Source of the DNA: Elusimicrobia bacterium GWA2_61_42
GTDB lineage: Bacteria > Elusimicrobiota > Elusimicrobia > Elusimicrobiales > UBA9959
Length of the DNA stretch: 64,000 nucleotides
Assembly (NCBI GenBank): GCA_001799615.1
Contig: MGTU01000011.1
Coordinates: 33,126 to 97,125, forward strand
Direction of reading: 5' to 3'
The first letter of the stretch is position 1; each line of letters opens with the position of its first letter. The notes beneath the pieces were generated by a model. The model made no database searches, was not told the origin of the DNA, and was given only the letters and a program-made list of their open reading frames with translations. Position numbers and translations under genes: made by a program. This document shows, piece after piece, positions 24,387-33,724 of the stretch.

Positions 24387-24646
24387 TACTTGACGAGCTG
24401 TTTGTAGACCACGGCGGACAGGAAAATGCCGATGATGCTGGAGATGTTGAACTTGAAGACCAGCCCGGCGGTAAATTCCACCAGGTTCAGGTCCACGGTG
24501 GTCGGATGCAGGCCGGTGTTTATCCCCGTATTGATAAGGGCGTTGATCTGGCCTGCCGGGAACCACATATTGAACACCTTGCTGATGAACAGGCCCAGCA
24601 GGGAGCCCACTACCACCACTACCACCACATGCAGCGCGTTTTTCAT
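24386..24646 (-). CDS. DUF4321 family membrane protein
   Basis: 86 residues with two hydrophobic segments (ALHVVVVVVVGSLLGLFI at the N-terminus and ISSIIGIFLSAVVYKQLV at the C-terminus) flanking a short polar loop (NLVEFTAGLVFKFN). This matches the short DUF4321 family often found beside maf. The function is unknown. The ATG overlaps the cutA stop by 4 bases, and its own stop overlaps the maf ATG. Confidence 0.75.
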   Translation of the reverse strand: MKNALHVVVVVVVGSLLGLFISKVFNMWFPAGQINALINTGINTGLHPTTVDLNLVEFTAGLVFKFNISSIIGIFLSAVVYKQLVK

Positions 24647-25014
24647 AGTTCCTTTTCGGTGCCGGCGGCTTTATCCAGGGGTATATTGGTGGTGAACAGC
24701 GTGTTGGCGCCTATCCAGTCCAGGTAATTGGCGGCCGCCCCGTCTATTTCGGTGAAGATGGTCTCGGGCACGGCGTAGGGATGGCGCGCCTTGACGAACT
24801 GGATGATATCCTCGCGCAGCGCCCTGCGGGTCTTGATCATCAGCAGGATTTCCGAGGATTTCTCTATGCGGTCCTTCCACCAGTAGGAGGACTCAAGGCC
24901 GGGCACCAGCGACACGCAGGCCGCCAGGCGCTCCTTGAGCAGCCCGGACGCTATTTCGTCGGCGGTCTTCCTGTCGCCGGCGGTAACAAAACAGAGGTCG
25001 TATTGGGTCGCCAT
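24643..25014 (-). CDS. cutA: CutA divalent-cation tolerance protein
   Basis: 123 residues from MATQYDLCFVTAGDRK. Typical CutA features: RLAACVSLVPGLESSYWWKD followed by SSEILLMIKTRR and HPYAVPETIF. The family forms trimers of the PII-like fold; its name comes from copper tolerance in Escherichia coli, although the true role is unsettled. The start at 25014 matches the family N-terminus; the in-frame start at 25041 adds residues without a counterpart. Confidence 0.94.
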   Translation of the reverse strand: MATQYDLCFVTAGDRKTADEIASGLLKERLAACVSLVPGLESSYWWKDRIEKSSEILLMIKTRRALREDIIQFVKARHPYAVPETIFTEIDGAAANYLDWIGANTLFTTNIPLDKAAGTEKEL

Positions 25015-25060
25015 AAGGTTAATGATATCAAAGGCCGGCAAATAAAATCAACGGACCGCG

Positions 25061-25942
25061 CTACTCCAGGGGGCAGGCGGAGAATTCCTCGCGCACCTGG
25101 TCCAGGTCGGCCTGCCTGGCCTGGCGCCAGCCGGCGTCCTCGCGCAGCTCGCGGGCGCGGATCTTGTCGAACCGGCCCACGATGTCGCTTTGCTGGTCGT
25201 AGAAAGTGCGCTGGTAGCGGTAGACGTCGTAGACCGGCAGGCCCCTCAGCTCCGCGTCGTTCTTCATGGCCTGGCTGGCGGTCATGACGCCTTTTTTAAC
25301 GCGCAGCTGGTCCCTGTCGTAGAGCAGCTGGTAGAAAGTCTCGTCGTCTATGGCCTTGCGGATCTTCTCCAGCCAGACGCGCTGGTTCTCCACGGTGTCC
25401 AGCGGGCGCTGGCAGTCGGAGTCCGCGGCCAGGGCCTGCCTGCGGGCCTGCTGCATGGCGTAGCCGGTGCCGCCCAGCACGTAGGCGCAGAAGGAGGTCT
25501 TGATCCCTTCGGCGCCCCTGGCCTTGTCGAAATCCTCGTTCAGGAGGGTCAGGTCCACCGCCAGGCGCGCCTGCGTCAGCGCGGACAGCTCTTCCTCCTC
25601 CGCGACCAGTTCTTCCAGGCCGGTTTGCGAGGAGAATTCGTAGATCTTGCCGGCCCGGGCGATGGCCAAAGCCAGCATCTTGTCGGAGCTTTTATATTCC
25701 GGCGGCAGGAAGATCTTGCCGGCTTTGAGGGAGAACTTGTGGCAGAGCCCGGGGGTATTGGAGTATTCGAAACGCACCGGGTGCTTGTGCAGGAATTTAA
25801 GCAGCGGCCGGCCTTCCCGCGTACCTTCCAGGAGGTCGAAGGCCCGCTCCATGGAGGGCTCCGTGGTCAGGACGATGCCCTTCCCCCCGGCGCAGGCCGA
25901 GAGGACGAAAGCGGCGGAAATTATAAGGGCGTGTTTTTTCAT
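25061..25942 (-). CDS. Lipoprotein, unknown function
   Basis: 293 residues with lipobox LSACAG (Cys17). The mature part is mostly helical and charged (LVAEEEELSALTQARLAVDL and REDAGWRQARQADLDQVREE). It also holds a family-like beta segment, HPVRFEYSNTPGLCHKFSLK, that I cannot assign. Starts 3 bases after the AsmA stop, so it is transcribed with it, and may act in the same envelope process. Confidence 0.7.
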   Translation of the reverse strand: MKKHALIISAAFVLSACAGGKGIVLTTEPSMERAFDLLEGTREGRPLLKFLHKHPVRFEYSNTPGLCHKFSLKAGKIFLPPEYKSSDKMLALAIARAGKIYEFSSQTGLEELVAEEEELSALTQARLAVDLTLLNEDFDKARGAEGIKTSFCAYVLGGTGYAMQQARRQALAADSDCQRPLDTVENQRVWLEKIRKAIDDETFYQLLYDRDQLRVKKGVMTASQAMKNDAELRGLPVYDVYRYQRTFYDQQSDIVGRFDKIRARELREDAGWRQARQADLDQVREEFSACPLE

Positions 25943-25945
25943 CGG

Positions 25946-28207
25946 TCACTTCTTGAACAGGCCTTTCAGAAGTTTGGAGGCGTCGGGCGCTATTTTATCA
26001 AGGGCTTTTTTAACCGCCGGCTGCTCCGCCAGGGATTTCATGTCCGGCTTCGCCGAGGGGTTGGCGAAGGTGCCCTTTACCGTCATGGCCACGGGGGCGC
26101 TCATGCTTATGCCGCTGGCCTTCTTCAGCTCCGTGTTTATGCGCATGTCCAGTTTTTCCGCGCCCAGGTCTATAGTGCCAGAGGAGGAAACGTCGGCCAC
26201 CGCGGCGGTGAGGACGGACTTGTTCAGCTTCATCAGGCCTTTGGTGAAAGTGTAGTCCCCCTCGATCCTGTCGAAGTCGATGTTGTTGAAGTCGGGCAGG
26301 CGCAGCGTTTTGGCCAGCTTGGAGGTCTTCTGCAGCACGATAAGCGGATACAGCGCCACCTTGGCCGCCTTGTAGCGGCTGGCCAGCGCGTAGAGCTCCG
26401 AGAATTTCCCGGGTCCCGCCGAAAACGAGGCGGTCCCGTCCAGCGACTTCAGGTCGTCCGAGACGTTCACGAGGTCCAGTTTCATGGACGACGGGCCGCA
26501 GCGGAAATTGGGGTGTTCGATGGCGCCTATCTCGGCCCTGCCCGACACGTCCAGGTAGAACGGTTCCCCGGGCGCTTTCCCGGCCTGCCCGCTTTTGGCC
26601 GCCCCGGCCGCCGCGGGCGCGGGCGTGTCTTTCACGGCGAGCCGGGCCAGTTTAACGTCGAAATCCGCTTTCGGGTGCTTCAGCAGGTCCCGGGCTTTGA
26701 AAGAGACCTTGAGGTCCTCGCCGTCCAGTTTGCCTTCCAGCTTCTGGGCCGAGGCCGCGTCCTTGGAGAAATCGATGCCGCCGGTGAACCCGGAAAGCTT
26801 GTGACCCGCGAAAGCGGCGCCCGCGCCGGCGAGGGAGGCTTTGCCTTTAAAAAGGGCCAGCCCGCCGGAATAACTGTAGTCCAGGGCGGCGGCCGCGGCG
26901 CCGGAGAGGGCGTACTGGTCCAGCAGGGCCGGCGCGATGGCGGCCAGCTTGGACAGGCTTTTGATCTCGGCCTTCACGCTGCCGGCGGCTTTAAGGTCCG
27001 GGCCGGAGAAGTTTACCGAGGTCCTTCCGTTGACCGCGAGAGCGTCGCAGTTGAGCGAGAAGGCGGTAATGTCGGCCGAGCCGTCCCTCACCAGCAGGCT
27101 GGCGGCTACTTCGGCCAGCGGGAGTTTGTAGCCGCGCGGCAGGGGGAGCTGCTTGAATTTGCGGGCCAGCACGGTGCTGTCTATCTCGGGGACCTGGGCT
27201 TTCAGGCTGGCGGCCAGGTTGTAGGAAACTTTGGGTTCCCACCCCGCCCTGCCCTTCAGGCTGCCGCTGACCGCGCCCGCGCGGAAAGAGACCGAGCGCA
27301 GGTTCACGTCTTTCATCGTCAGCTTGAAATCCGCTTCCGAATCTATCTCCGGCAGCAGCACGCGCGGCGGCAGCCCTTTGAAGACCGTCTTGAGGTCGGA
27401 GGTGGAGAACTGCTTCACGGACACCGTGAGCCTGGCGTCGGGCTCCAGCAGGTTGGACAGCGAGCCTTTGATCTCGGCCTTCACCCCGCCCAGGGACAGC
27501 GCCGCTTTGTCTATTTCAGCCCTGCCTTTCTCCGGGTCGAAGTTTCCCAGCGCCACGCGGCCTTTCAGCCGGGCGGGGATGGAGCCGGTGAAATAGGGCG
27601 AGGCCACATCCATGGTGAAATCGCCTTCCAGCGGGAAAAGCCCCGAAGGGGAGATGTCGGAGGCGGAAAGGTTGATGTCGCGCAGCTCCACCGTCAGGTC
27701 GCCGGCGGCGTTGGCGTAGGTGAAGCGGGAAGCCTTTATCCTGAGGCTGGACACGGCCAGCGGCGGCGGCGCGGCCTTCTTGTCCGCCGGCCTGGCCGGC
27801 TTCTGCGGCGGTTCTTCCGTTATCAGGTCCGAAAAATTGTAAGTGTTCTTCTTGACTTCGGTGATGCGCAGCTTCAGGCCCGAGGCGGAGATGGAGTTTA
27901 TCCTGACCTCGCGCTTCAGCAGGGCCCGCAGCGAGGGCCGCACGGCGAAGGAGGCCGCGCTTAAAAATTCGCCTTTCTTGAAATTCGGGTATTCCGAAAC
28001 CCGCAGGTTCTCCATCGCCAGCCCCGAGAGGTTAAGGGTGACGGAGTCGAAGGTCACTTCGCGGCCGAGGTTCTTTACCGCGTATTCGAAGGTAAGGGCC
28101 TTAAGCCGGGCGGGCGTAAAATAAAGTTTAGCCGCGGCGAGGCCGGCGGCCAGGCACAGCAGGCCGGCGAGGGCGGCCCAGGCCGAGACTTTAAGGGCTT
28201 TTTTCAT
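25946..28207 (-). CDS. AsmA-family envelope protein
   Basis: 753 residues from ATG 28207 (another ATG three codons earlier). One N-terminal membrane helix (VSAWAALAGLLCLAAGLAAAK), then a long beta-rich periplasmic part with the AsmA start pattern (LKALTFEYAVKNLGREVTFD, SVTLNLSGLAMENLRVSEYP) and the AsmA C-terminal block (INTELKKASGISMSAPVAMT, VKGTFANPSAKPDM). Such proteins are thought to bridge the two membranes for phospholipid transport. A TATAAT lies 8 bases before the ATG with no ribosome site, so the message is probably leaderless. Reads divergently from the PfkB kinase. Confidence 0.85.
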   Translation of the reverse strand: MKKALKVSAWAALAGLLCLAAGLAAAKLYFTPARLKALTFEYAVKNLGREVTFDSVTLNLSGLAMENLRVSEYPNFKKGEFLSAASFAVRPSLRALLKREVRINSISASGLKLRITEVKKNTYNFSDLITEEPPQKPARPADKKAAPPPLAVSSLRIKASRFTYANAAGDLTVELRDINLSASDISPSGLFPLEGDFTMDVASPYFTGSIPARLKGRVALGNFDPEKGRAEIDKAALSLGGVKAEIKGSLSNLLEPDARLTVSVKQFSTSDLKTVFKGLPPRVLLPEIDSEADFKLTMKDVNLRSVSFRAGAVSGSLKGRAGWEPKVSYNLAASLKAQVPEIDSTVLARKFKQLPLPRGYKLPLAEVAASLLVRDGSADITAFSLNCDALAVNGRTSVNFSGPDLKAAGSVKAEIKSLSKLAAIAPALLDQYALSGAAAAALDYSYSGGLALFKGKASLAGAGAAFAGHKLSGFTGGIDFSKDAASAQKLEGKLDGEDLKVSFKARDLLKHPKADFDVKLARLAVKDTPAPAAAGAAKSGQAGKAPGEPFYLDVSGRAEIGAIEHPNFRCGPSSMKLDLVNVSDDLKSLDGTASFSAGPGKFSELYALASRYKAAKVALYPLIVLQKTSKLAKTLRLPDFNNIDFDRIEGDYTFTKGLMKLNKSVLTAAVADVSSSGTIDLGAEKLDMRINTELKKASGISMSAPVAMTVKGTFANPSAKPDMKSLAEQPAVKKALDKIAPDASKLLKGLFKK

Positions 28208-28326
28208 ATCTAACATTATAATAAAGTTACCCCGGACCCGGCTGGCGAAAAAGCCGCGCGCCGGGCGGCCGGGGCCGGCGCAGGATTTCTAAACCCCGGG
28301 ATAAAAATGCTAAATTTATTTACAGC

Positions 28327-29262
28327 ATGAACGCGCTTATCGTTAACCTCAATCTCGCCGTTGATAAAACGGCCCTGGTGCCCGGCTTCAAAAAAGGGCG
28401 CGTTTTCCGCCTGGGCAACACCGTCACCCTGCCGGGCGGCAAGGGGGTCAACGTGGCGCGCGCCCTGCGTTCGCTGGGGCTGGAAGTGCCGGTAGCCGGT
28501 TTCGCCAGCGGTTTCAACGGCCGCTGGATAGCCGAAGCCATGAAGAAAGAAGGCTTCAAGACCTACCTCGAGGTTCACCAGACCGGCGAGTCCCGCGTCT
28601 GCTATACCGTGGTGGACGCCCTCGGCCGCTCCACCGACCTCAACGAAGAAGGCCCGGACGTTCCCCCCGCCGCGCAGGCGGGCTTTCTTAAGCGGTTCAC
28701 GGAACTGGCGGGAGAATTCCGAGTGGCGGCCGTCTGCGGCCGCAGGTCCTCCGGGCTTAAGAAAGGTTTTTATTCTTCGCTCGTGCGGCTGGCCGCCGCG
28801 CGCGGCTGCTTCACTATTTTCGACACCAGCGGCCCCGTGCTGGCCGAGGCGCTTTCCGCCGGGGCGGAAGGCATAAAGATAAACCGCGACGAGTTCGAGG
28901 AGCTTTCGGGCGCGCCTTATACGCCGGCGCGGCTGGCCGCTTTTTTCAAGGCGCATGCTCCCAAAGGTCTCAAGACCCTGATAGTGACGGACGGCGCCGG
29001 GCATACCCACGCCGCGTCTCCGTTCGGGCTGTGGCGGGTCACCCCCCCGCGCCTGGGCGGCCTTAAAAGCCCCACCGGCGCCGGGGATTCCTTCATGGCC
29101 GGTTTTCTCTTCGGATTTTTAAAGGGCTATGATTTCGAGCGCACGCTTAAGCTGGCCACCGGGGCGGCCGCTTCCGACTGCCTTACGCTGGGCGCCGGGC
29201 TGATAGCCAGGGAACAGACTTTGGCTTACGCGCAGAAGGCCCGCGTGGTAAAGCTGGCCTGA
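28327..29262 (+). CDS. PfkB-family sugar kinase (1-phosphofructokinase/tagatose-6-phosphate kinase type)
   Basis: 311 residues. PfkB signature 1 LPGGKGVNVARALRSLG at 35-51 and signature 2 SPTGAGDSFMAGFLFGF near 255, with catalytic Asp in GAGDS. The N-terminal LNLAVDKTALVPGFKKGRVFR is of the FruK/LacC subgroup, so the substrate is a phosphorylated hexose, though no PTS gene is adjacent. The promoter looks to be an extended -10 TGC-TAAATT (28308-28316), and there is no Shine-Dalgarno, giving a leader of about 4 bases. Confidence 0.85.
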   Translation: MNALIVNLNLAVDKTALVPGFKKGRVFRLGNTVTLPGGKGVNVARALRSLGLEVPVAGFASGFNGRWIAEAMKKEGFKTYLEVHQTGESRVCYTVVDALGRSTDLNEEGPDVPPAAQAGFLKRFTELAGEFRVAAVCGRRSSGLKKGFYSSLVRLAAARGCFTIFDTSGPVLAEALSAGAEGIKINRDEFEELSGAPYTPARLAAFFKAHAPKGLKTLIVTDGAGHTHAASPFGLWRVTPPRLGGLKSPTGAGDSFMAGFLFGFLKGYDFERTLKLATGAAASDCLTLGAGLIAREQTLAYAQKARVVKLA

Positions 29263-29303
29263 ACCCGGATTTTTGTCGCGGCATACGCGACCAGGGAGAC
29301 TCT

Positions 29304-31571
29304 ATGCAGAATTTAAACGCCGTGGAAAAAATATTCGAGCGCGCCGGGGCGGAGGGCCGCGCCAGCCTTACCGAGCCGGAGGTTTACGAGGTGATGTCCC
29401 TGGCCGGGCTGGAGGCGCCCAAGTACCTGCTTTTCCCCGCGGCCGGCCTTGAGCCCGCCGCCGCGGCAGCGGCCGCGGTTTCCCGCCTGGGCGGCGACAA
29501 AGCCGTGCTCAAGCTGGTTTCTTCCAAGACCCTGCACAAGACCGAGTCCGGCGGCGTCAAAGTGGTGGAGAAGACCGCGGAGGCCCTTGAGGAGGCCCTG
29601 AAAGCCCTGCGGGCCAAATTTCCCGACGCGGAAGCTTTTATGGCGGTGGAATTCCTGCCCCATTCCGCTTTCGCCCTGGGAGAGGAACTGCTGCTGGGCG
29701 CGCGGGCCGACGAGGCCTTCGGGCCGGTCATCACGCTGGGCCCCGGCGGCACCAACGCCGAGGCGCTTACCAAGTCCCTGCGGCCCGGGACCTCCCCTTC
29801 CGTAATACCGGTGGACCTGGCCTTCAACAGCGGCGTCTGGGACAAATTCCTGTCCGGCTGCTGGATCTGGGCTTACGTCTCCGGCTCCGTGCGCGGCGGC
29901 CGCCGCCTGGTGCAGGACGGCGAGATGTTCAAATGGCTGGAAGGCTTTTCCCTGCTGATGAAGCATTTCCGCGACGGCGGGCACTCGGACTGGGCCATAG
30001 AGGAATTCGAGGTGAACCCGCTGGCGGCGTCCAAAGGCAGGCTGACGGCTCTCGACGGCGTGCTGCGCTTCCGGAAAGCCCGCAAAGCCAGCCCGCGGGT
30101 GAAGCCTTCCAAAAAAGGCGTGGGCGGTCTGCTGCATACGGCCAGCGCCGCGGTGGTGGGCGTCAGCGAAAAAAAGATGAACATGGCGCGCATCATCCTC
30201 AACAATATCCTGAAGGCGGGCTTTCCGAGGGAACACACCTATATCATAAAGGAAGGCGCCGCCGAGATAGACGGCGTGAAGTGCTTCGCCTCCCCCGCCG
30301 GGTTGCCCGAGAAGGTGGATATGTATGTGGTGGCCGTGCCCTCGCCCGAGGTGCCGCGCGTGCTGGCGGAGGCCGGCGAGTCCGGCAAGGTCAACGGCGT
30401 GGTGCTGATCTCCGGGGGCATGGGCGAAAAGGCCGGTTCCGAGGGGATGGCCGGCTCGGTGGTCGAGGCTATTGCCCGCGCCCGGGAGAAGAACCCGGAC
30501 TTCGCGCTCTCCGGCGGCAATTCCATGGGCATAGTGCTCAACGACGCCAAGCTCAACACTTTCTTCATCCCGGAGTATAAGCTGGAACACCCGATCGGCG
30601 TCAACCCTTACAATGCCAAGACCGCTTTTGTCAGCCAGAGCGGCGCCTTCGTCATCTCGACCATCAGCAAGATGCCCTGGCTGAAGCCGGCCTACAGCGT
30701 CACGGTGGGCAACCAGCAGGACGTGACCGTGCCGGATTACGTCGAGCGGTTGGCCGACGAGGACGACCTGAAGGTCATACTGGTTTACATGGAAGGCTTC
30801 AAGCCCGGCGACGGCCTGGCGCTGGCCAGGGTGATAGACAAGGCCCGCTCGAAGGGCAAGCAGGTAGTGCTCTACAAGGCGGGCCGCACCGCCGTAGGGC
30901 AGAAGGCCGTGATGGGCCACACCGCTTCCATAGCCGGCGATTACCTGGTGACGCGGCTGATAATGGAGGGAGCCGGGGCGCTGGTAGCCGAGACTTTCGA
31001 CGATTTCAACGACCTGGCCGCCCTGGCCTGCTCCTTCGCGAATTTCGAGATCAGGCACGGCAACACCTTCCTGATGAGCAACGCCGGGTTCGAGGCCGCC
31101 GGCATGGCCGACGGCGTGGCGGGTCGCTTTACGGCGGAGATGAAGAGCCCGGACCTTTACGCGGCCATGACGCGCACGCTGAAGGAATTCAGGCTGGATT
31201 CCATCGTGGACGCCAAGAACCCGCTGGACATCACCCCCATGGCCCCCGACGCGGCCATAGGCGGGGTAATAAAGGCCGCGCTGGCCTCCGACGAGTTTTC
31301 CGGCGCGGTGGTGTCCATGGTGCCGCTTACGGCGGCCATGAACACGCTGCCGAAGGGCGGGGCCTGGCCCGACGACCTGGAAAAGTCTTTCCTTAAGGAC
31401 GCCGCCAAAGCCGCGCGCGCGGCGGGCAAGCCGCTGATCTTCTGCGTGGCCTGCGGCACGCTATACGAGCCGTACTGCGCCTACGCGCAGAAGCTGGGCC
31501 TGCCGGTATTCCGTTCGGCCGACCGCGCTGTAAAGATCTACGCCAAGTACCTGGAATATCTCCTTTCCTAA
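29304..31571 (+). CDS. ADP-forming acyl-CoA synthetase (acetate-CoA ligase), fused beta-alpha order
   Basis: 755 residues. Converts acyl-CoA, ADP and phosphate to acid, CoA and ATP, an ATP-yielding step in fermenting organisms. Residues 1-260 are the ATP-grasp half (KAVLKLVSSKTLHKTESGGV, then EEFEVNPL). Residues about 275-755 are the CoA-binding and ligase domains with TAFVSQSGAF and the phospho-histidine motif GHTASIAG (His539). The ATP-grasp domain comes first, the reverse of the archaeal alpha-beta order. AGGGAG precedes the ATG. Stop overlaps the convergent chemosensory operon end by 4 bases. Confidence 0.88.
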   Translation: MQNLNAVEKIFERAGAEGRASLTEPEVYEVMSLAGLEAPKYLLFPAAGLEPAAAAAAAVSRLGGDKAVLKLVSSKTLHKTESGGVKVVEKTAEALEEALKALRAKFPDAEAFMAVEFLPHSAFALGEELLLGARADEAFGPVITLGPGGTNAEALTKSLRPGTSPSVIPVDLAFNSGVWDKFLSGCWIWAYVSGSVRGGRRLVQDGEMFKWLEGFSLLMKHFRDGGHSDWAIEEFEVNPLAASKGRLTALDGVLRFRKARKASPRVKPSKKGVGGLLHTASAAVVGVSEKKMNMARIILNNILKAGFPREHTYIIKEGAAEIDGVKCFASPAGLPEKVDMYVVAVPSPEVPRVLAEAGESGKVNGVVLISGGMGEKAGSEGMAGSVVEAIARAREKNPDFALSGGNSMGIVLNDAKLNTFFIPEYKLEHPIGVNPYNAKTAFVSQSGAFVISTISKMPWLKPAYSVTVGNQQDVTVPDYVERLADEDDLKVILVYMEGFKPGDGLALARVIDKARSKGKQVVLYKAGRTAVGQKAVMGHTASIAGDYLVTRLIMEGAGALVAETFDDFNDLAALACSFANFEIRHGNTFLMSNAGFEAAGMADGVAGRFTAEMKSPDLYAAMTRTLKEFRLDSIVDAKNPLDITPMAPDAAIGGVIKAALASDEFSGAVVSMVPLTAAMNTLPKGGAWPDDLEKSFLKDAAKAARAAGKPLIFCVACGTLYEPYCAYAQKLGLPVFRSADRAVKIYAKYLEYLLS

Positions 31572-33724
31572 ACACCGACCGCCTTAGGGGAATCCAGAAC
31601 TTCGCGCACTTTCTTAACAAGGTCGTCCGCGCTCACCGGTTTCTGCAGGAAAGCCAGGTTATTCACCGTGAGGCGGATGTCGGCGAGTTCCGAGTCGATA
31701 TAGCCGGACATGAATATCACTTTCATTCCCGGACAGCTCTTTGAGATCATTCCGTATAATTCGTGGCCGTTCATCCCGGGCATAACGGTGTCGCTCAGGA
31801 TCAGGTCGATCTTGTCCGTGTTCTTTTTCCATATCCTGACGGCCTCCTCCGCGTCGCGGGCTTCGAGGACCGTGTACCCGTTCTCGCGAAGCGCGCGCAG
31901 GGCGAAACCGCGTACCCCGTCGTCGTCCTCCGCCAGCAATATCGTCTCCGAACCCCGCAGTCCTTTCGTTTTGGCGGGAGCCTTGCCGGTATCTATCTCC
32001 TCCGTTACATGCGGCAGGTATATCTTGAACGTCGTCCCCAGGCCGGGCTCGCTGTATACATAGATGTTCCCTCTGTTCTGTTTGACTATGCCGTAAACCG
32101 TAGCCAGCCCGAGCCCGGTGCCTTTCCCCGCCTCTTTTGTGGTGAAAAAAGGTTCGAAGAGATGCGTCAGGGTGTCGGGGCTTATTCCGCTGCCGGTATC
32201 GGTCACCAGCAGCATGACGTAGGGGCCGGGCCGCACCTCCATATGCATTTTTGAATATTTGTCGCTGAGTTCCGTGTTTTCGGTCCTGATGGTCACCTTC
32301 CCTCCGTTGGGCATGGCGTCCCTGGCGTTCACTATCAGGTTCATCAGGATCTGTTCCAACTGTCCCGGGTCCGCCTTTATGCGGCACTCCTCTTTTGCCA
32401 GACCGATCTCCAGGGTTATATTCTCGCCGATAAGCCGTTTCAGCATCTTCTGCGTGTCGCGGATGGCCGCGTTGCAATCGAGCACCCGCGGTTGGAATAC
32501 CTGATGGCGGCTGAACGTCAGAAGCTGCTTGGTAAGCGTCGCGGCCGCCTGCGCTGCTTTTCCTATCTCCACCACGTCCTCGCGCCTTTTGTCGTCCGTA
32601 GCCAGGCTCTTCAGCAGGAAGCCCGTGTAGCCGTCTATGGCGGTGAGCAGGTTATTGAAATCATGCGCCACCCCGCCGGCCAGCCTGCCGACGGCCTCCA
32701 TCTTTTGCGCCTGCCTGAACTGGAGTTCCAGCGTTCTCTTTTCTGTAATATCCAGCCAGAGGCCGAGAACGTGCCCGTCTATGATGGTGGCGCTGGCAAG
32801 TACCCAGCGGTACTCGCCTCCGGCGCCCTGCAGGCGGTATTCGGTGTTCATGGTTCCTGTCTCTGCCAGACGGGTCATATCGGCCTTCACCCGCGTTTTG
32901 TCGTCGGGGTGTATGCGGGAGAACCACAGGTCCCGCGTTTTCAGCAGCTCCCCGGGTTTGCAGCCGCATAACCTTTCCGCGCCTTCGCTCACCCATTCTA
33001 TGCGCAAGCCGTCTTTTTCCGGCTTCGCGTAAAAGAACGCCACCGGCAGGGTACGCAGCACCATATCCTCGCGCTGCCTGGCGCGGCTCAGGTCTTCCTC
33101 GGCCTTGGCGCGCGCCTGTATCTCACGGCTCAGGTCCGCGGTCCTCTCCGCCACCTTGCTTTCGAGCGAGCCGTTGAGCTTTTCCAGGTCCAGCTTCGCT
33201 TTCTTCACTTCCCGGTTCTTGTTTACGGCCGCCTCATAAGTGGAGAGCAGGATGTCCAGTATCTGCATCCGGTCGGCGGCCAGAAAATGTTTACGGCCGG
33301 CGAAAAAGAATTCCAGCCCCGCCTGGGCGCCGCCGGCCTTGCGCAGTTCCACATTGGTAAGATGGTGTTTTATCCACGACAGCAGGTAATCCGGGTCAAA
33401 GGGCTTGGTCACGAAATTGTCGGCCCCGCATTCCAGGCCGCGGATAATGTCCCCGGGGTCGGAGAGCACGGTCAGCAGTATGACCGGGATGTTCTTCGTG
33501 GCCGGGTCGTCCTTGACCTTCCGGCAGAACTCATAGCCGTCCATGCCGGGCATTTCGATATCGCTCAGTATAATATTGAACCGCTGCTCTTTCAGCATCT
33601 TCAGGGCCTTGGCGCCGTTCTCGGCCCGGGAAACCACGTAGTTCTCCCTTTCCAGTATCTCTCTGGCCAGTTCGGCCTGTGTATTGCTGTCTTCCACTAC
33701 AAGGATGTTGGTTTCACGGTTCAT
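31568..33724 (-). CDS. Hybrid histidine kinase REC-PAS-HisKA-HATPase-REC, last gene of chemosensory operon
   Basis: 718 residues, soluble. Receiver 1 at about 5-120 with phospho-acceptor Asp55 (ILSDIEMPG); coiled coil 160-215; PAS 222-330; HisKA with His354 in VAHDFNNLL; HATPase near 455-580 (GTGLGLATVYGIVK); receiver 2 near 595-710 (LILSDTVMPGMNG). Overlaps cheB by 4 bases. Sits where wspR (a REC-GGDEF protein) lies in Pseudomonas wsp clusters, but has no GGDEF domain. It would therefore receive phosphate from the CheA and turn it into kinase output. The partner of its own output is unknown. Confidence 0.93.
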   Translation of the reverse strand: MNRETNILVVEDSNTQAELAREILERENYVVSRAENGAKALKMLKEQRFNIILSDIEMPGMDGYEFCRKVKDDPATKNIPVILLTVLSDPGDIIRGLECGADNFVTKPFDPDYLLSWIKHHLTNVELRKAGGAQAGLEFFFAGRKHFLAADRMQILDILLSTYEAAVNKNREVKKAKLDLEKLNGSLESKVAERTADLSREIQARAKAEEDLSRARQREDMVLRTLPVAFFYAKPEKDGLRIEWVSEGAERLCGCKPGELLKTRDLWFSRIHPDDKTRVKADMTRLAETGTMNTEYRLQGAGGEYRWVLASATIIDGHVLGLWLDITEKRTLELQFRQAQKMEAVGRLAGGVAHDFNNLLTAIDGYTGFLLKSLATDDKRREDVVEIGKAAQAAATLTKQLLTFSRHQVFQPRVLDCNAAIRDTQKMLKRLIGENITLEIGLAKEECRIKADPGQLEQILMNLIVNARDAMPNGGKVTIRTENTELSDKYSKMHMEVRPGPYVMLLVTDTGSGISPDTLTHLFEPFFTTKEAGKGTGLGLATVYGIVKQNRGNIYVYSEPGLGTTFKIYLPHVTEEIDTGKAPAKTKGLRGSETILLAEDDDGVRGFALRALRENGYTVLEARDAEEAVRIWKKNTDKIDLILSDTVMPGMNGHELYGMISKSCPGMKVIFMSGYIDSELADIRLTVNNLAFLQKPVSADDLVKKVREVLDSPKAVGV

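Noticed and set aside
25190..27964. Open frame of about 920 codons on the plus strand
   Set aside because: Lies against AsmA and the lipoprotein, low-complexity translation rich in Gly, Arg and Val, no ribosome site.
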